Shown one piece after another: positions 37,014 to 47,155 of a stretch of DNA of 64,000 nucleotides. The DNA comes from Qaidamihabitans albus (lineage in GTDB: Bacteria; Actinomycetota; Actinomycetes; Mycobacteriales; Pseudonocardiaceae): assembly GCF_016464705.1 (NCBI RefSeq), contig NZ_JAEHOB010000007.1, forward strand, positions 124,001 to 188,000. The letters are read 5' to 3'. Made by a program: the position numbers and the translations under genes. A model generated the notes under the pieces. It made no database searches. It saw nothing but the letters and a program-made list of their open reading frames with translations, and had not been told where the DNA came from. Within the stretch, counting starts at the first letter, position 1, and each line of letters starts with the position of its first letter.

Positions 37014-38548
37014 TCACGGCGACCTGCGGACGAGGCCGGTGAAGCCGGCGACGAACAGGGTGAGAAAGGCCCACGCCAGGGCCTGCAGCACCCACGTCGC
37101 GGCGAGCACAGTCTGGCCGGCACCGGTACCTGCGTCGATCACGCAGCGCCGGCCGCCATCCGTCCGGACCAGCGGCGCCGCCGCGCTCAGCGCGAGCCCG
37201 GCCTGTTCCACCACCGAGCACGGGCCGCCCTCACCGGGGCGGCTCGTGACTCCGGCCGCGCCCGCGACGCCGACGGTGAGCACGATCGACACGAGCAGGG
37301 TGCCGATCAGCCAGAGCAACGCCAGCGCCGGCCGGTAGCCGTAGCCCACCGTCGGCCCGGTGACGCGGTGCCAGAGCCGGCCCCAGAACCCGAGCTCACC
37401 ACGCCTGAGCAGATCCTTCTGCCGGCGATGTGGATGCGCCGGACGTCCCGCTCGTGCCCGGTGGAGCCGTGCGCCGCGGCGAGCTGGAAGTACGGCTGGC
37501 TCGCGTAGTAGTTCGTCCCGGTGGAGAGCAGGTCCAGCCACTCCGTCAGATCGGCGTGCCGCGCCTGCCCGCCGTAGGTCAGCCCGTTGAGATCGACCGG
37601 TCCGTCGGCGAACGACACCGGTAGCAGCAGGTCACCGGCGACCGCGGTCTGCGACAGGTTCAGGGCGAGGTCGCCGGGCTCGGCCGCCCGCGCGCGCCCG
37701 CCCTCGCAGATCAGCCGTCCTCCGATGCGGGCGCCGACCAGCCGGACCGTCCCGGTGTCCCGCCGTCCCTCGGCCCGGAAGTCCCCGTTCAACATCACGT
37801 TGCTCGCGGTCTGCAGGTAGTCGGCGATCAGTGCGGGGCCGTCGGGATTGCGCACGACGGCGCCGGTCATGTTCAGCTGCCCGCCGAGCACGGCCCCCGG
37901 CAGCCGGACCGTGCCCAGTGTGCCGCGGCCGTCGGCACGGAAGCCACGGTTGAGAAAGACCCCACCGCCGGTGTGCAGGTTGCTCGCCTGCACGGCCGGC
38001 CCGTCCGCGCTGGTCAGCCGGGCGCCACTGAGGTCGAGCAGCCCGCCGAGCCTGCTGCCGCCCAGCTCGATCGGCGCGTGGAGACCGTCCGAGCGCAGGC
38101 GCACGTCCCGCAGCACGAGGCTGCGCTCGAGGGTCATCTCCTGCGCGGCGACACTCGTCGCCACCAGCCCCGACAGGTCCACCGCGCGCAGCAGGCCGCC
38201 GGTCAGCCGCACCGCCCCGTCCACGTGGCAATCGAGGAGCCGCAGTGGGAGCTGGGAGTCCACCTCGGAGAGGTCGAGCTCGCCGATGATCCGTGCGCCC
38301 CGCAGCCGGAGCCCTCGCGGGTCGGGCCGCTCGCCGCCGTGCCACGGGAACCTCCCGGCCATGACCTGCCGTACGAACTCGGCCCGCACCTCGCGCTCCT
38401 CCGTGTCTTCGAGGTCTTCGAGGTCTCCGAGGTCTCCGAGGTCTCCGAGGTCTTCGAGGTCTCCGAGGTCGAGCAAGGTGCCGGCGAGAACGGCGCCGGC
38501 GAGGGCGCGCTCGGTCTCGGTCAGATCACCCGGGGTCAACGTGGCCAT
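37014..38548 (-). pseudogene. Frameshifted beta-solenoid membrane protein gene
   Basis: Two overlapping reading frames together make one protein of about 510 aa. The N-terminal part (from ATG 38548) has a low-complexity DLxDL run, then many repeats of the type GARIIGELDLSEVD, LSGARLTSADGPAV and LVGARIGGRLICEGG, a right-handed beta-helix pattern seen in actinobacterial proteins often labelled membrane-associated oxidoreductase. At 37421-37426 one base is missing: GCCGGCGATG is present where GCCGGGCGATG would keep the frame. The second frame then gives QKDLLRRGELGFWGRLWHR and two TM helices. TAGCCT ends 7 nt before the ATG. Either a real mutation or a sequencing error. Confidence 0.8.
38405..38467. 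repeat. Nine-bp minisatellite, seven units
   Basis: Seven units of GTCTYCGAG run head to tail, in frame with the beta-solenoid gene (minus strand), and encode the LGDLEDLGD-type run at about residues 25-48. Because the unit is 9 bp, copy-number changes keep the frame. Confidence 0.9.
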
Positions 38549-38722
38549 GCCGCGCAGGCTAGCGGCGGGCGGCCCGATACCCGCACGGCGCGGGTGACCG
38601 GTAAGGTAACCGCCCGATCCGGTGAACCGCGCTGCACGATCGTGCGGCGCTGACCGGTGGAGACGACTGGGGCCCGGCCTCGCGGGTTACGAGACAGCTT
38701 TGGGAACAGGGGGACTCGGCGG

Positions 38723-40762
38723 ATGCCGCAGCCGCGAGCCAGCGCGCCCGAGGGCACCGCCCAGCCGTCGCCGCGGCGGTACCGCCCCGAGCTGCAGGGC
38801 CTGCGCGCCGTCGCCGCCCTGCTCGTCGTCGCCTATCACGTGTGGCTCGACCGCATCTCCGGCGGCGTCGACGTGTTCTTCCTGGTGTCCGGCTTCCTCA
38901 TCACCGGGCAGCTCGTCCGGGTGGCGGCGCGCGGCCGGATCGAGTTCCGGCCGATGTGGGGCCGCATCATCAAGCGGCTCCTCCCTGCCGCGCTGACCGT
39001 CCTGCTGGCGACCATGGCGGTCGCCGTGGTGCTGCTGCCCCAGCACCGCTGGTTCGACACGATCCGCGAGGTGGTCGCCTCGGCGCTGTTCGTGGAGAAC
39101 TGGCGGCTCGCCGCCGACTCGGTCGACTACTTCGCCCAGCACGACACGGCCAGCGTCGTCCAGCACTTCTGGTCGCTGTCCATCCAGGGCCAGTTCTACC
39201 TCGCCTGGCCGCTGCTGATCGCGGCCGTCGCCCTGCTCGCGCGGCGGGCGGGCTGGGACCTGCGGTCCACCCTGGGGGCGAGCCTGGCCGTGCTCCTCGG
39301 CACGTCGCTGGCCTACTCGGTCTGGCTCACGGCGGTGAACCAGCCGCTCGCGTACTTCACCTCGCTCACCCGGATCTGGGAGTTCGCCCTCGGCGGGCTG
39401 CTGGCACTGGTGATCGACGCGATCGCGCTGCCCCGCGCGCTGCGGATAGCGCTCGGCTGGCTCGGCGTCGCCGGGCTGGTCCTGTGCGGCCTCGTCCTCC
39501 AGATCGGCACCGTCTTTCCCGGCTACGCCGCACTGTGGCCGACGCTGTCCGCGTCGCTCGTCCTGCTCGCCGGCGCGACCGGCAGCCGCATCGGCGCCGA
39601 CCGGCTGCTCTCGTCCCGGCCGCTGGAGTACCTCGGCAACATCAGCTATGCGCTGTACCTGTGGCACTGGCCGGTGCTGATCTTCTACCTCGTCGCCAGG
39701 GACACGCCGAAGGTCGGCTGGTGGGAGGGCGCCGCCCTGATCGCCGGCGCCACGGCGCTGGCGGCCCTGACCTACCACCTGATCGAGACCCCGGTGCGGG
39801 ATTCGCGGATCGGCGTCGCGACCCGCTGGGGCGCGTACCGGTTCGCGGCACTAGCGCTCGCTCCGGTACTGGTCTTCGCCGGCGGCTGGGAGTACGTGAG
39901 CCAGCAGAAGGCCTCGTACACCGCCTCCCCGGACGATCCGGTGCACCCCGGCGCGCGGGCGGTCGCCGCCGAACTGCCGGTGTTCGACGCCGAGGCGCCG
40001 ATCGTGCCGCCCTTCATCGCGCTGCGGGACGAGTTCGTGGCCTTCGAGGAGAAGGACTGCACGGTGGCCGAGCGCCACGCCGAACTGGTGATCTGCACGA
40101 CCGGGACCACCGGTCCGCCCGATCGGCGGATCGTGGTGGCCGGGGACTCGCACTCGCAGCAGTACATCGGCGCGCTCGCACCGATCGCCGAGGCGAGCAA
40201 CTGGGAGATCATCTCGATGGGGCGCGGCGGTTGCCCGCTCTCGACCGGTTCCGAGAACTCGCCCGGCGACCAGAGCTGCCTGGACTGGAACGAGGCGGTG
40301 GCCGAGGAGATCATCGAGATGCGGCCGGACGCCGTACTGACGATGGCGACCAGGGACGTGCGTGCCGGGCTCACCGAATGGACCCCGCCCGGCTACGTCG
40401 AGCAGTGGCAGCGGCTCGCCGACGCGGACATCCCCGTGGTGGCCGTGCGGGACAACCCGCGCTACGACTTCGAGCCCTCCGCGTGCGTGGAGCGGCACGG
40501 ACCCGGCGCGCCCGAGTGCAGCGTCCCGCGGTCCGACCTGTACGCACCCGAGCCGCCGTACGCGGCGCTCGACACGCCGCCCGGGGTGTCCTTCCTCGAC
40601 CTCAGCGACTACTTCTGCCCCGAGGACGTGTGCCGCCCGGTGATCGGCAACGTGCTGGTGTACCTGGACGACAACCACGTCACGGCGAGCTACATGGCGA
40701 CGCTGGCCCCGGCGCTCGCCGAGCACCTGGCCGCCGCGCTGCGCTGGCCGCAGGACGCCTGA
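38723..40762 (+). CDS. Acyltransferase 3 with C-terminal SGNH domain (OafA-like O-acyltransferase)
   Basis: The 679-aa protein starts RYRPELQGLRAVAALLVVAYHVW, the usual start of acyltransferase-3 domains, followed by GGVDVFFLVSGFLITGQL and about ten TM helices to residue 400. The C-terminal SGNH domain has VVAGDSHSQQYIGAL (nucleophile Ser) and LDDNHVTASYM (Asp/His). Such proteins O-acetylate cell-wall polymers, lipids or glycans on the outer face. ATG 38723 has AGGGGG about 9 nt upstream; GTG 38657 would add 22 residues. Palindrome copy D follows the stop. Confidence 0.92.
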   Translation: MPQPRASAPEGTAQPSPRRYRPELQGLRAVAALLVVAYHVWLDRISGGVDVFFLVSGFLITGQLVRVAARGRIEFRPMWGRIIKRLLPAALTVLLATMAVAVVLLPQHRWFDTIREVVASALFVENWRLAADSVDYFAQHDTASVVQHFWSLSIQGQFYLAWPLLIAAVALLARRAGWDLRSTLGASLAVLLGTSLAYSVWLTAVNQPLAYFTSLTRIWEFALGGLLALVIDAIALPRALRIALGWLGVAGLVLCGLVLQIGTVFPGYAALWPTLSASLVLLAGATGSRIGADRLLSSRPLEYLGNISYALYLWHWPVLIFYLVARDTPKVGWWEGAALIAGATALAALTYHLIETPVRDSRIGVATRWGAYRFAALALAPVLVFAGGWEYVSQQKASYTASPDDPVHPGARAVAAELPVFDAEAPIVPPFIALRDEFVAFEEKDCTVAERHAELVICTTGTTGPPDRRIVVAGDSHSQQYIGALAPIAEASNWEIISMGRGGCPLSTGSENSPGDQSCLDWNEAVAEEIIEMRPDAVLTMATRDVRAGLTEWTPPGYVEQWQRLADADIPVVAVRDNPRYDFEPSACVERHGPGAPECSVPRSDLYAPEPPYAALDTPPGVSFLDLSDYFCPEDVCRPVIGNVLVYLDDNHVTASYMATLAPALAEHLAAALRWPQDA

Positions 40763-40771
40763 GCCCGGCCA

Positions 40772-40817
40772 CTCGTGAGTGCGCACGCGAGTTAGAACAC
40801 TGTTACGCGCTCACGAC
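40772..40817. repeat. Convergent-junction palindrome, copy D
   Basis: The 46-bp element lies between the acyltransferase stop (40762) and the tetR 3' end (40844). Its reverse complement shares the variant arm GCGTAACAGTGTT with copy C, so these two form a subfamily in opposite orientation. Confidence 0.9.
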
Positions 40818-40843
40818 CGGTGACCAGCGGGTTCGAGGACAGG

Positions 40844-41413
40844 CTAGGTGAGCAGCTGCCGGGCCATCTCCTTGGCGTTGCCGACCGCACCGGGGACGAC
40901 CCCCAGCGAGGCGGTCACCGTGGCGCCTTCCAGCAGCATCAGCAGTGACGTCGCGACCTTGCGCGGGTTGCGCAGACCCGCCTCTCGCGCCAGTGTCCGC
41001 AGGTAGTCGAGCATCCACTGCTTCTGCTCCCGGATCACCTCGCGGCCGGGATGGGTGGCGTCCGGCAGCTCGGCCTGCGCGTTGACGAACGCGCAGCCGC
41101 GCGTGTTCTCGGTGGTGATCCACTGCTCCAGCGCGTCGAACACCAGCAGCAACCGCCGGGCCGGGGTGATCCGCGCCCGCTGCTCGACGACCCTCACCAC
41201 GTGCTCGCGCCAGCGTTCGTCGCGCCGGCGCAGATAGCAGCCGATCAGCGCGTCCTTGGAGCCGAAACGGTCGTACAGCGTCTTCTTCGTGACCCCGGCC
41301 TCGGTGGCGATCGACTCGACGCCGACGGCGTGGATGCCGTTGTCGTAGAACAGCCGCCCGGCGACATCGAGCACCCGCTCGGCGGCCGGGGTCAACGTCA
41401 GTTCCTCAGTCAC
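40844..41413 (-). CDS. TetR/AcrR-family transcriptional regulator
   Basis: The 189-aa protein begins VTEELTLTPAAERVLDVAGRLFYDNGIHAVGVESIATEAGVTKKTLYDRFGSKDALIGCYL, a clear TetR HTH. The rest is the helical ligand-binding domain. GTG 41413 is chosen because the 34-codon in-frame extension would run through a TetR-type operator. It is divergent from ligB. The ligand is unknown, and autoregulation is likely from the palindrome directly upstream. Confidence 0.9.
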   Translation of the reverse strand: MTEELTLTPAAERVLDVAGRLFYDNGIHAVGVESIATEAGVTKKTLYDRFGSKDALIGCYLRRRDERWREHVVRVVEQRARITPARRLLLVFDALEQWITTENTRGCAFVNAQAELPDATHPGREVIREQKQWMLDYLRTLAREAGLRNPRKVATSLLMLLEGATVTASLGVVPGAVGNAKEMARQLLT

Positions 41414-41423
41414 CCCTCGACGG

Positions 41424-41439
41424 TATACCGACCGGTCTA
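41424..41439. promoter_or_regulatory. TetR-type operator between tetR and ligB
   Basis: TATACCG-AC-CGGTCTA has 7-bp arms with one mismatch. It is 11 bp upstream of the tetR start and resembles the operators of AcrR-type repressors in actinobacteria. Confidence 0.6.
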
Positions 41440-41503
41440 GGCGTGTCTTCCCGGCAGGAGATTCGGCAGGCGAAATGTCGGTGTCCGGGGTGATGATGTC
41501 GGC

Positions 41504-43015
41504 ATGTGGCTTCACGAAGTCGTGGCCGCCTCGGCGGCGCTCGCCGCCACGCGCTCGCGCAAGGCGAAGACCACGATCCTCGCCGACCTGCTGGGCGCAG
41601 CCCCGGCCGGCGAGCTCGCGGCCACGGTCGCGTTCCTGACCGGCACGCCCACCCAGGGCCGGATCGGCGCCGGCTGGCGCACGCTGGCCGCGCTGCGCAC
41701 CGAGCCCGCAGCCGAGCCGTCACTCACGGTCGCCGAGGTCGACACCGCGCTCGGCGAGGTCGCGGAGACCACGGGCAGCGGCTCGGCGGCCCGCCGCGCC
41801 GAGGTGCTCGGCGGCCTGTTCGCCCGCGCGACGGAGGCCGAGCAGAGCTTCCTGTTCCGGCTGCTGACCGGCGAGCTCCGGCAGGGCGCGCTCGAAGGCG
41901 TGATGGTCGACGCGATCGCCGCCGCCACCGAGGTGCCCGGCGAGGCGGTGCGCCGGGCGTTCATGCTCTCCGGGCGGCTGCCCGCGACGGCGAGCGCGGC
42001 GATGTCCGGCGGCAGCGCCGCGCTGGCCGAGTTCCGGATCGAGCTGGGCAGGCCGGTCCGCCCGATGCTGGCCTCGCCCGCGGAGACGCTGGCCGACGCG
42101 CTCGCCGAGCTGCGATCCGTCTCGGTGGAGTACAAGATGGACGGTGCGCGCATCCAGGTGCACCGCGACGGCGACGAGGTCCGCGTCTACACGCGCACGC
42201 TGCGGGACGTCACCCCGCACGTCGGCGAGCTCGCCGACCTCGTGCGCTCGCTGCCGTGCGAGTCCGTGGTCCTCGACGGCGAGACGCTGGCGCTCACCGA
42301 CGAGGGCAGGCCCCGACCGTTCCAGGAGACGATGTCACGCTTCGGGAGCAGTCGTGAGGAGCAGGTCCGCGCGCTGCTGCTGCGCCCGTACTTCTTCGAC
42401 TGCCTGCACCTCGACGGGACGGATCTGCTGGACGCGCCGCTGCGTGAGCGCAACACCGCGCTCCGCAAGGTCGCCGGCGAGCACGTGATCCCCGGGGAGA
42501 TCGAGCCCGCCGACCCGGAGGCGATCCTGTCCGGCTCGCTCGACTCGGGTCACGAGGGCGTGCTCGTGAAGGACCTCGACTCGCCGTACGCGGCCGGGCG
42601 GCGCGGGCGCGCGTGGCTGAAGGTGAAGCCGGTGCACACGCTCGACCTCGTGGTGCTCGGCGCCGAGTGGGGGCACGGCAGGCGTACCGGCTACCTGTCG
42701 AACCTGCATCTCGGCGCGCGCGACCCCGACGGCGGGCCGCCGATCATGGTCGGCAAGACGTTCAAGGGGCTCACCGACGAGCTGCTCGCCTGGCAGACCG
42801 CGGAGCTGCCGGGAATCGAGACCCACCGCGACGACTGGACCGTGTACGTCCGCCCCGAGCTGGTCGTGGAGATCGAGCTGGACGGCGCGCAGGTGAGCAC
42901 CCGCTACCCCGGCGGGGCCGCTCTCCGGTTCGCCCGCGTGCTGCGGTACCGGCCGGACAAGGACCCCGCCGAGGCGGACACGATCGACGCCGTGCGCGCG
43001 ATGCTGCGCGGCTGA
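41504..43015 (+). CDS. ligB: ATP-dependent DNA ligase LigB
   Basis: The 503-aa protein has an N-terminal DNA-binding domain (about 1-185) and the nucleotidyltransferase with EYKMDGARIQ, where Lys211 forms the AMP adduct. Motif IV LDSGHEGVLVKDL, motif V RAWLKVKP and the OB-fold end complete it. LigB is the accessory ATP-dependent ligase of mycobacteria and relatives; the replicative ligase is the NAD-dependent LigA, not in this window. ATG 41504 lies 6 nt behind GATGAT. Confidence 0.95.
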   Translation: MWLHEVVAASAALAATRSRKAKTTILADLLGAAPAGELAATVAFLTGTPTQGRIGAGWRTLAALRTEPAAEPSLTVAEVDTALGEVAETTGSGSAARRAEVLGGLFARATEAEQSFLFRLLTGELRQGALEGVMVDAIAAATEVPGEAVRRAFMLSGRLPATASAAMSGGSAALAEFRIELGRPVRPMLASPAETLADALAELRSVSVEYKMDGARIQVHRDGDEVRVYTRTLRDVTPHVGELADLVRSLPCESVVLDGETLALTDEGRPRPFQETMSRFGSSREEQVRALLLRPYFFDCLHLDGTDLLDAPLRERNTALRKVAGEHVIPGEIEPADPEAILSGSLDSGHEGVLVKDLDSPYAAGRRGRAWLKVKPVHTLDLVVLGAEWGHGRRTGYLSNLHLGARDPDGGPPIMVGKTFKGLTDELLAWQTAELPGIETHRDDWTVYVRPELVVEIELDGAQVSTRYPGGAALRFARVLRYRPDKDPAEADTIDAVRAMLRG

Positions 43016-43077
43016 TCGGCGCCGCCACCGCCGCGAACCTCCTGGCCCTCCCAGCGAGGTCGGTTAGGGTCGGTCGC

Positions 43078-43701
43078 ATGGCAGCAACTGTGCAGAACCT
43101 GGTCACGTCGGGCGTCTTCGAGCTCGACGGCGGAAGCTGGAACGTCGACAACAACGTGTGGATCGTGGGCGACGACACCGAGGTGATCGTCATCGACGCC
43201 GCGCACGACGCCGGACAGATCGCGGGCGTGATCGGCGAGCGCGCCGTCCGGGCCATCGTGTGCACACATGCCCACAACGACCACGTCAACGCCGCGCCCG
43301 ACCTGGCCGAACGCACCGGCGCACCGATCCTGCTGCACCCCGAGGACCGCGGGCTGTGGGACCTCACCCATCCGGACCGGGCGCCGGACGACAAGCTCTG
43401 CGACGCCCAGACACTGTCGATCGCCGGCACCGAGCTGAGCATCCTGCACACACCGGGCCACGCGCCGGGCGCGGTCTGCCTTTACGCGGCCGACCTCGGC
43501 GCGGTGTTCACCGGTGACACTCTCTTCAGCGGCGGGCCGGGCGCCACCGGCCGCTCGTACTCCGACTACCCGACGATCGTGAAGTCGATCCGGGAGCGCC
43601 TGTTCGCGCTGCCCGACGACACCACGGTCTACACCGGCCACGGCGAGCACACCACGATCGGCGCCGAGAAAGACGGCTCGACGGGCTGGCCCGTCCCCTG
43701 A
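43078..43701 (+). CDS. MBL-fold metallo-hydrolase (glyoxalase II-like)
   Basis: The 207-aa protein has the metal motif THAHNDHVNAAPD, then HTPGHAPGAVCLY, FTGDTLFSGGPG and TGHGEHTTIG, a complete two-metal site of the glyoxalase II-like group. Possible substrates are thioesters of mycothiol or similar thiols; no partner dehydrogenase gene is adjacent. ATG 43078 lies 7 nt behind TAGGGT, so it is probably leaderless. Confidence 0.92.
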   Translation: MAATVQNLVTSGVFELDGGSWNVDNNVWIVGDDTEVIVIDAAHDAGQIAGVIGERAVRAIVCTHAHNDHVNAAPDLAERTGAPILLHPEDRGLWDLTHPDRAPDDKLCDAQTLSIAGTELSILHTPGHAPGAVCLYAADLGAVFTGDTLFSGGPGATGRSYSDYPTIVKSIRERLFALPDDTTVYTGHGEHTTIGAEKDGSTGWPVP

Positions 43702-45201
<1,500 letters not shown>

Positions 45202-45236
45202 CGGCCGGCCGCCGCAGACCGCCCTACGCTGGGTGT

Positions 45237-46193
45237 GTGGACGAAGCGGTGGTCGTGACGGACCTGGTCAAGCGCTACCGGCGCAGCGGGCCGAACGCGG
45301 TGGACGGGCTGAGCTTCGCCGTGCACCACGGCGAGGTGTTCGGGCTGCTCGGCCCGAACGGCGCCGGTAAGACGACGACGGTCGGCGTGCTCACCACGCG
45401 CGCGCGGCCCACGTCGGGCCGGGCCGAGCTGCACGGCGTGGACGTCGTGCGGGCGCCGAGCACGGCGCGGCAGCTGCTCGCGGTGGTCCCGCAGCGCAAC
45501 AACCTGGACCGCTCGCTCAACATCCGGCAGAACCTTCTCTTCCACGCGATCTATCACGGCGTGGACCGGGCCGAGCGCATCCGGCGGGCCGACGAGATCC
45601 TCGACCGGATGGGCCTCACGGACCAGGCGAAGGAGCGCATCGACTTCGTCTCCGGCGGCCAGTCCCAGCGGGTGATGATCGCCAGGGCGCTGATGCACAA
45701 CCCGAGGGTGCTCTTTCTCGACGAGCCCTCGACCGGGCTCGACCCGCAGGCGCGCCTGTTCGTGCACGACCGGATCGCGGACCTGCGCCGCGAGGGGGTC
45801 ACCGTCGTGCTCACCACGCACGACATGGACGAGGCCGAGAAACTGTGCGACCGCGTCGGCATCGTCGACCACGGCAGGCTGCTCGCACTGGACACGCCCG
45901 GCGCGCTCACCCGCGCGCTGCCGGGCAGTGCGACGCTGAGCGTTTCGGTGAGCGCCGACGGGCACGATCCGGACGTCGTGAGCGGCAAGTTCGCCGCCGT
46001 GGACGGCATCGAACGGGTGGAGCACACGGCGGACGAGCAGTTCCGGCTCTACACCGGGCGCGAGCCGGCGGCGGTACTACCGGACGTGCTCGGGACGGCG
46101 GGCGCGGCGGGCTGCGCGGTCACCGACCTCTCGATCGGCCGGCCCAGTCTCGAGGACGTGTTCATCCACCTGACCGGACGGGAGCTGCGGTAA
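45237..46193 (+). CDS. DrrA-type ABC exporter ATP-binding protein
   Basis: The 318-aa ATPase has Walker A GPNGAGKTTTVG, VSGGQSQRVMIARAL and Walker B VLFLDEPSTGLDP, and a C-terminal DUF4162-like part (PSLEDVFIHLTGREL). GTG 45237 lies 6 nt behind TACGCT with no ribosome site, so the operon is probably leaderless. Its TAA overlaps the permease ATG. Substrate unknown; drug or lipid export is typical. Confidence 0.92.
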   Translation: MDEAVVVTDLVKRYRRSGPNAVDGLSFAVHHGEVFGLLGPNGAGKTTTVGVLTTRARPTSGRAELHGVDVVRAPSTARQLLAVVPQRNNLDRSLNIRQNLLFHAIYHGVDRAERIRRADEILDRMGLTDQAKERIDFVSGGQSQRVMIARALMHNPRVLFLDEPSTGLDPQARLFVHDRIADLRREGVTVVLTTHDMDEAEKLCDRVGIVDHGRLLALDTPGALTRALPGSATLSVSVSADGHDPDVVSGKFAAVDGIERVEHTADEQFRLYTGREPAAVLPDVLGTAGAAGCAVTDLSIGRPSLEDVFIHLTGRELR

Positions 46194-47032
46194 TGGCGAC
46201 CACGACGACACAGACCGCCGGGACCGCACCCTCGACACCGCCGACGCGGGCCACGGCCGCGACCGCCGCGCGAACCTTCTTCGCCGTGCTCTGGCGCGAT
46301 GTGTTCGTCACCGGCAGGGAGCTGGGCCCGTTCCTGGCCCAGGTGGTGATCCAGCCGTTCTTCATGCTGTTCATCTTCGGCACTGTGCTGACCGGCATCG
46401 GCTACGTCGAGGAGAACTTCGTCCAGATCCTGCTGCCCGGGATCGTGGCGCTCAACGGCTTCCTCGGCGCGCTGCAGAACACGACGATGCCGCTGGTGCT
46501 CGACTTCTCCTGGACGCGGGAGATCGAGGACCGGTTGCTGGCGCCGATGCCGATCCCGCTGGTCGCGCTGGAGAAGATGGTCTTCGGCGCACTGCGCGGG
46601 ATCATCGCCGCGTTGCTGATGATCCCGGTCGGTTTCCTGATCCTGGAAGGCATCCACTGGCCGATGTCGGCGTGGCCGGGCGTGCTCGGCATGGTGGTGC
46701 TCGGCTCGCTCGCCGGCGCCGCGATCGGCATGACGATCGGCACGCTCGTCTCGCCCCGCCGCATCAACGTGATGTTCGCGGTGATCCTGGTGCCGCTGAT
46801 GTTCACGGGGTCCACGCAGTTCCCGTGGTACGGACTGGAGCACCTGCGCTGGTTCCAGGTGGTGTGCGCGCTGAACCCGCTGACCTACGTCAGCGAGGGC
46901 ATGCGCTCGCTGCTCATCGGCGACACCGTGCGGTCCATCCCGCTGTGGATCGACGTGCCGGTGGCGATCGGCGCGATCGCGCTCTTCGGCGCGATCGGGA
47001 TCAAGGGCTTCATGCGCCGCGCCCTCGACTGA
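46193..47032 (+). CDS. ABC-2 type permease
   Basis: The 279-aa DrrB-like permease has six TM helices starting near residues 48, 83, 130, 160, 190 and 250, with the motif FSWTREIEDRLLAPMPIPLVALEKMVFGALRG in the cytoplasmic loop. It forms an exporter with the ATPase encoded upstream. Palindrome copy E follows 9 bp after the stop. Confidence 0.92.
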   Translation: MATTTTQTAGTAPSTPPTRATAATAARTFFAVLWRDVFVTGRELGPFLAQVVIQPFFMLFIFGTVLTGIGYVEENFVQILLPGIVALNGFLGALQNTTMPLVLDFSWTREIEDRLLAPMPIPLVALEKMVFGALRGIIAALLMIPVGFLILEGIHWPMSAWPGVLGMVVLGSLAGAAIGMTIGTLVSPRRINVMFAVILVPLMFTGSTQFPWYGLEHLRWFQVVCALNPLTYVSEGMRSLLIGDTVRSIPLWIDVPVAIGAIALFGAIGIKGFMRRALD

Positions 47033-47041
47033 GCCCGGCGG

Positions 47042-47082
47042 GTCGTGAGTGCGCACCCGAGTTAGAACTCGCGTGCGCACTC
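47042..47082. repeat. Convergent-junction palindrome, copy E (right arm truncated)
   Basis: The left arm GTCGTGAGTGCGCAC and the inner hairpin CGAGTT-AG-AACTCG are intact. After GCGCACTC the sequence departs from the consensus (TCCCC in place of ACGAG). A separate hairpin follows immediately. Confidence 0.85.
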
Positions 47083-47083
47083 T

Positions 47084-47119
47084 CCCCTACTGTGGCGGAA
47101 AAGCGTGCCACAGCGGGGG
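47084..47119. terminator. Secondary hairpin beside truncated palindrome E
   Basis: CCCCTACTGTGGC pairs with GCCACAGCGGGGG around a 10-nt loop, with 12 pairs and one mismatch. It could take over termination where copy E has lost its outer arm. Confidence 0.6.
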
Positions 47120-47155
47120 CCCAGACCCGGCGGTGGCCTCGGTGGGCTCGGTGGG

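Noticed and set aside
38657-38722. Upstream GTG start for the acyltransferase gene
   Set aside because: The extra 22 residues are Arg/Gly-rich and unlike the family, and ATG 38723 has a ribosome-site-like AGGGGG at proper distance.
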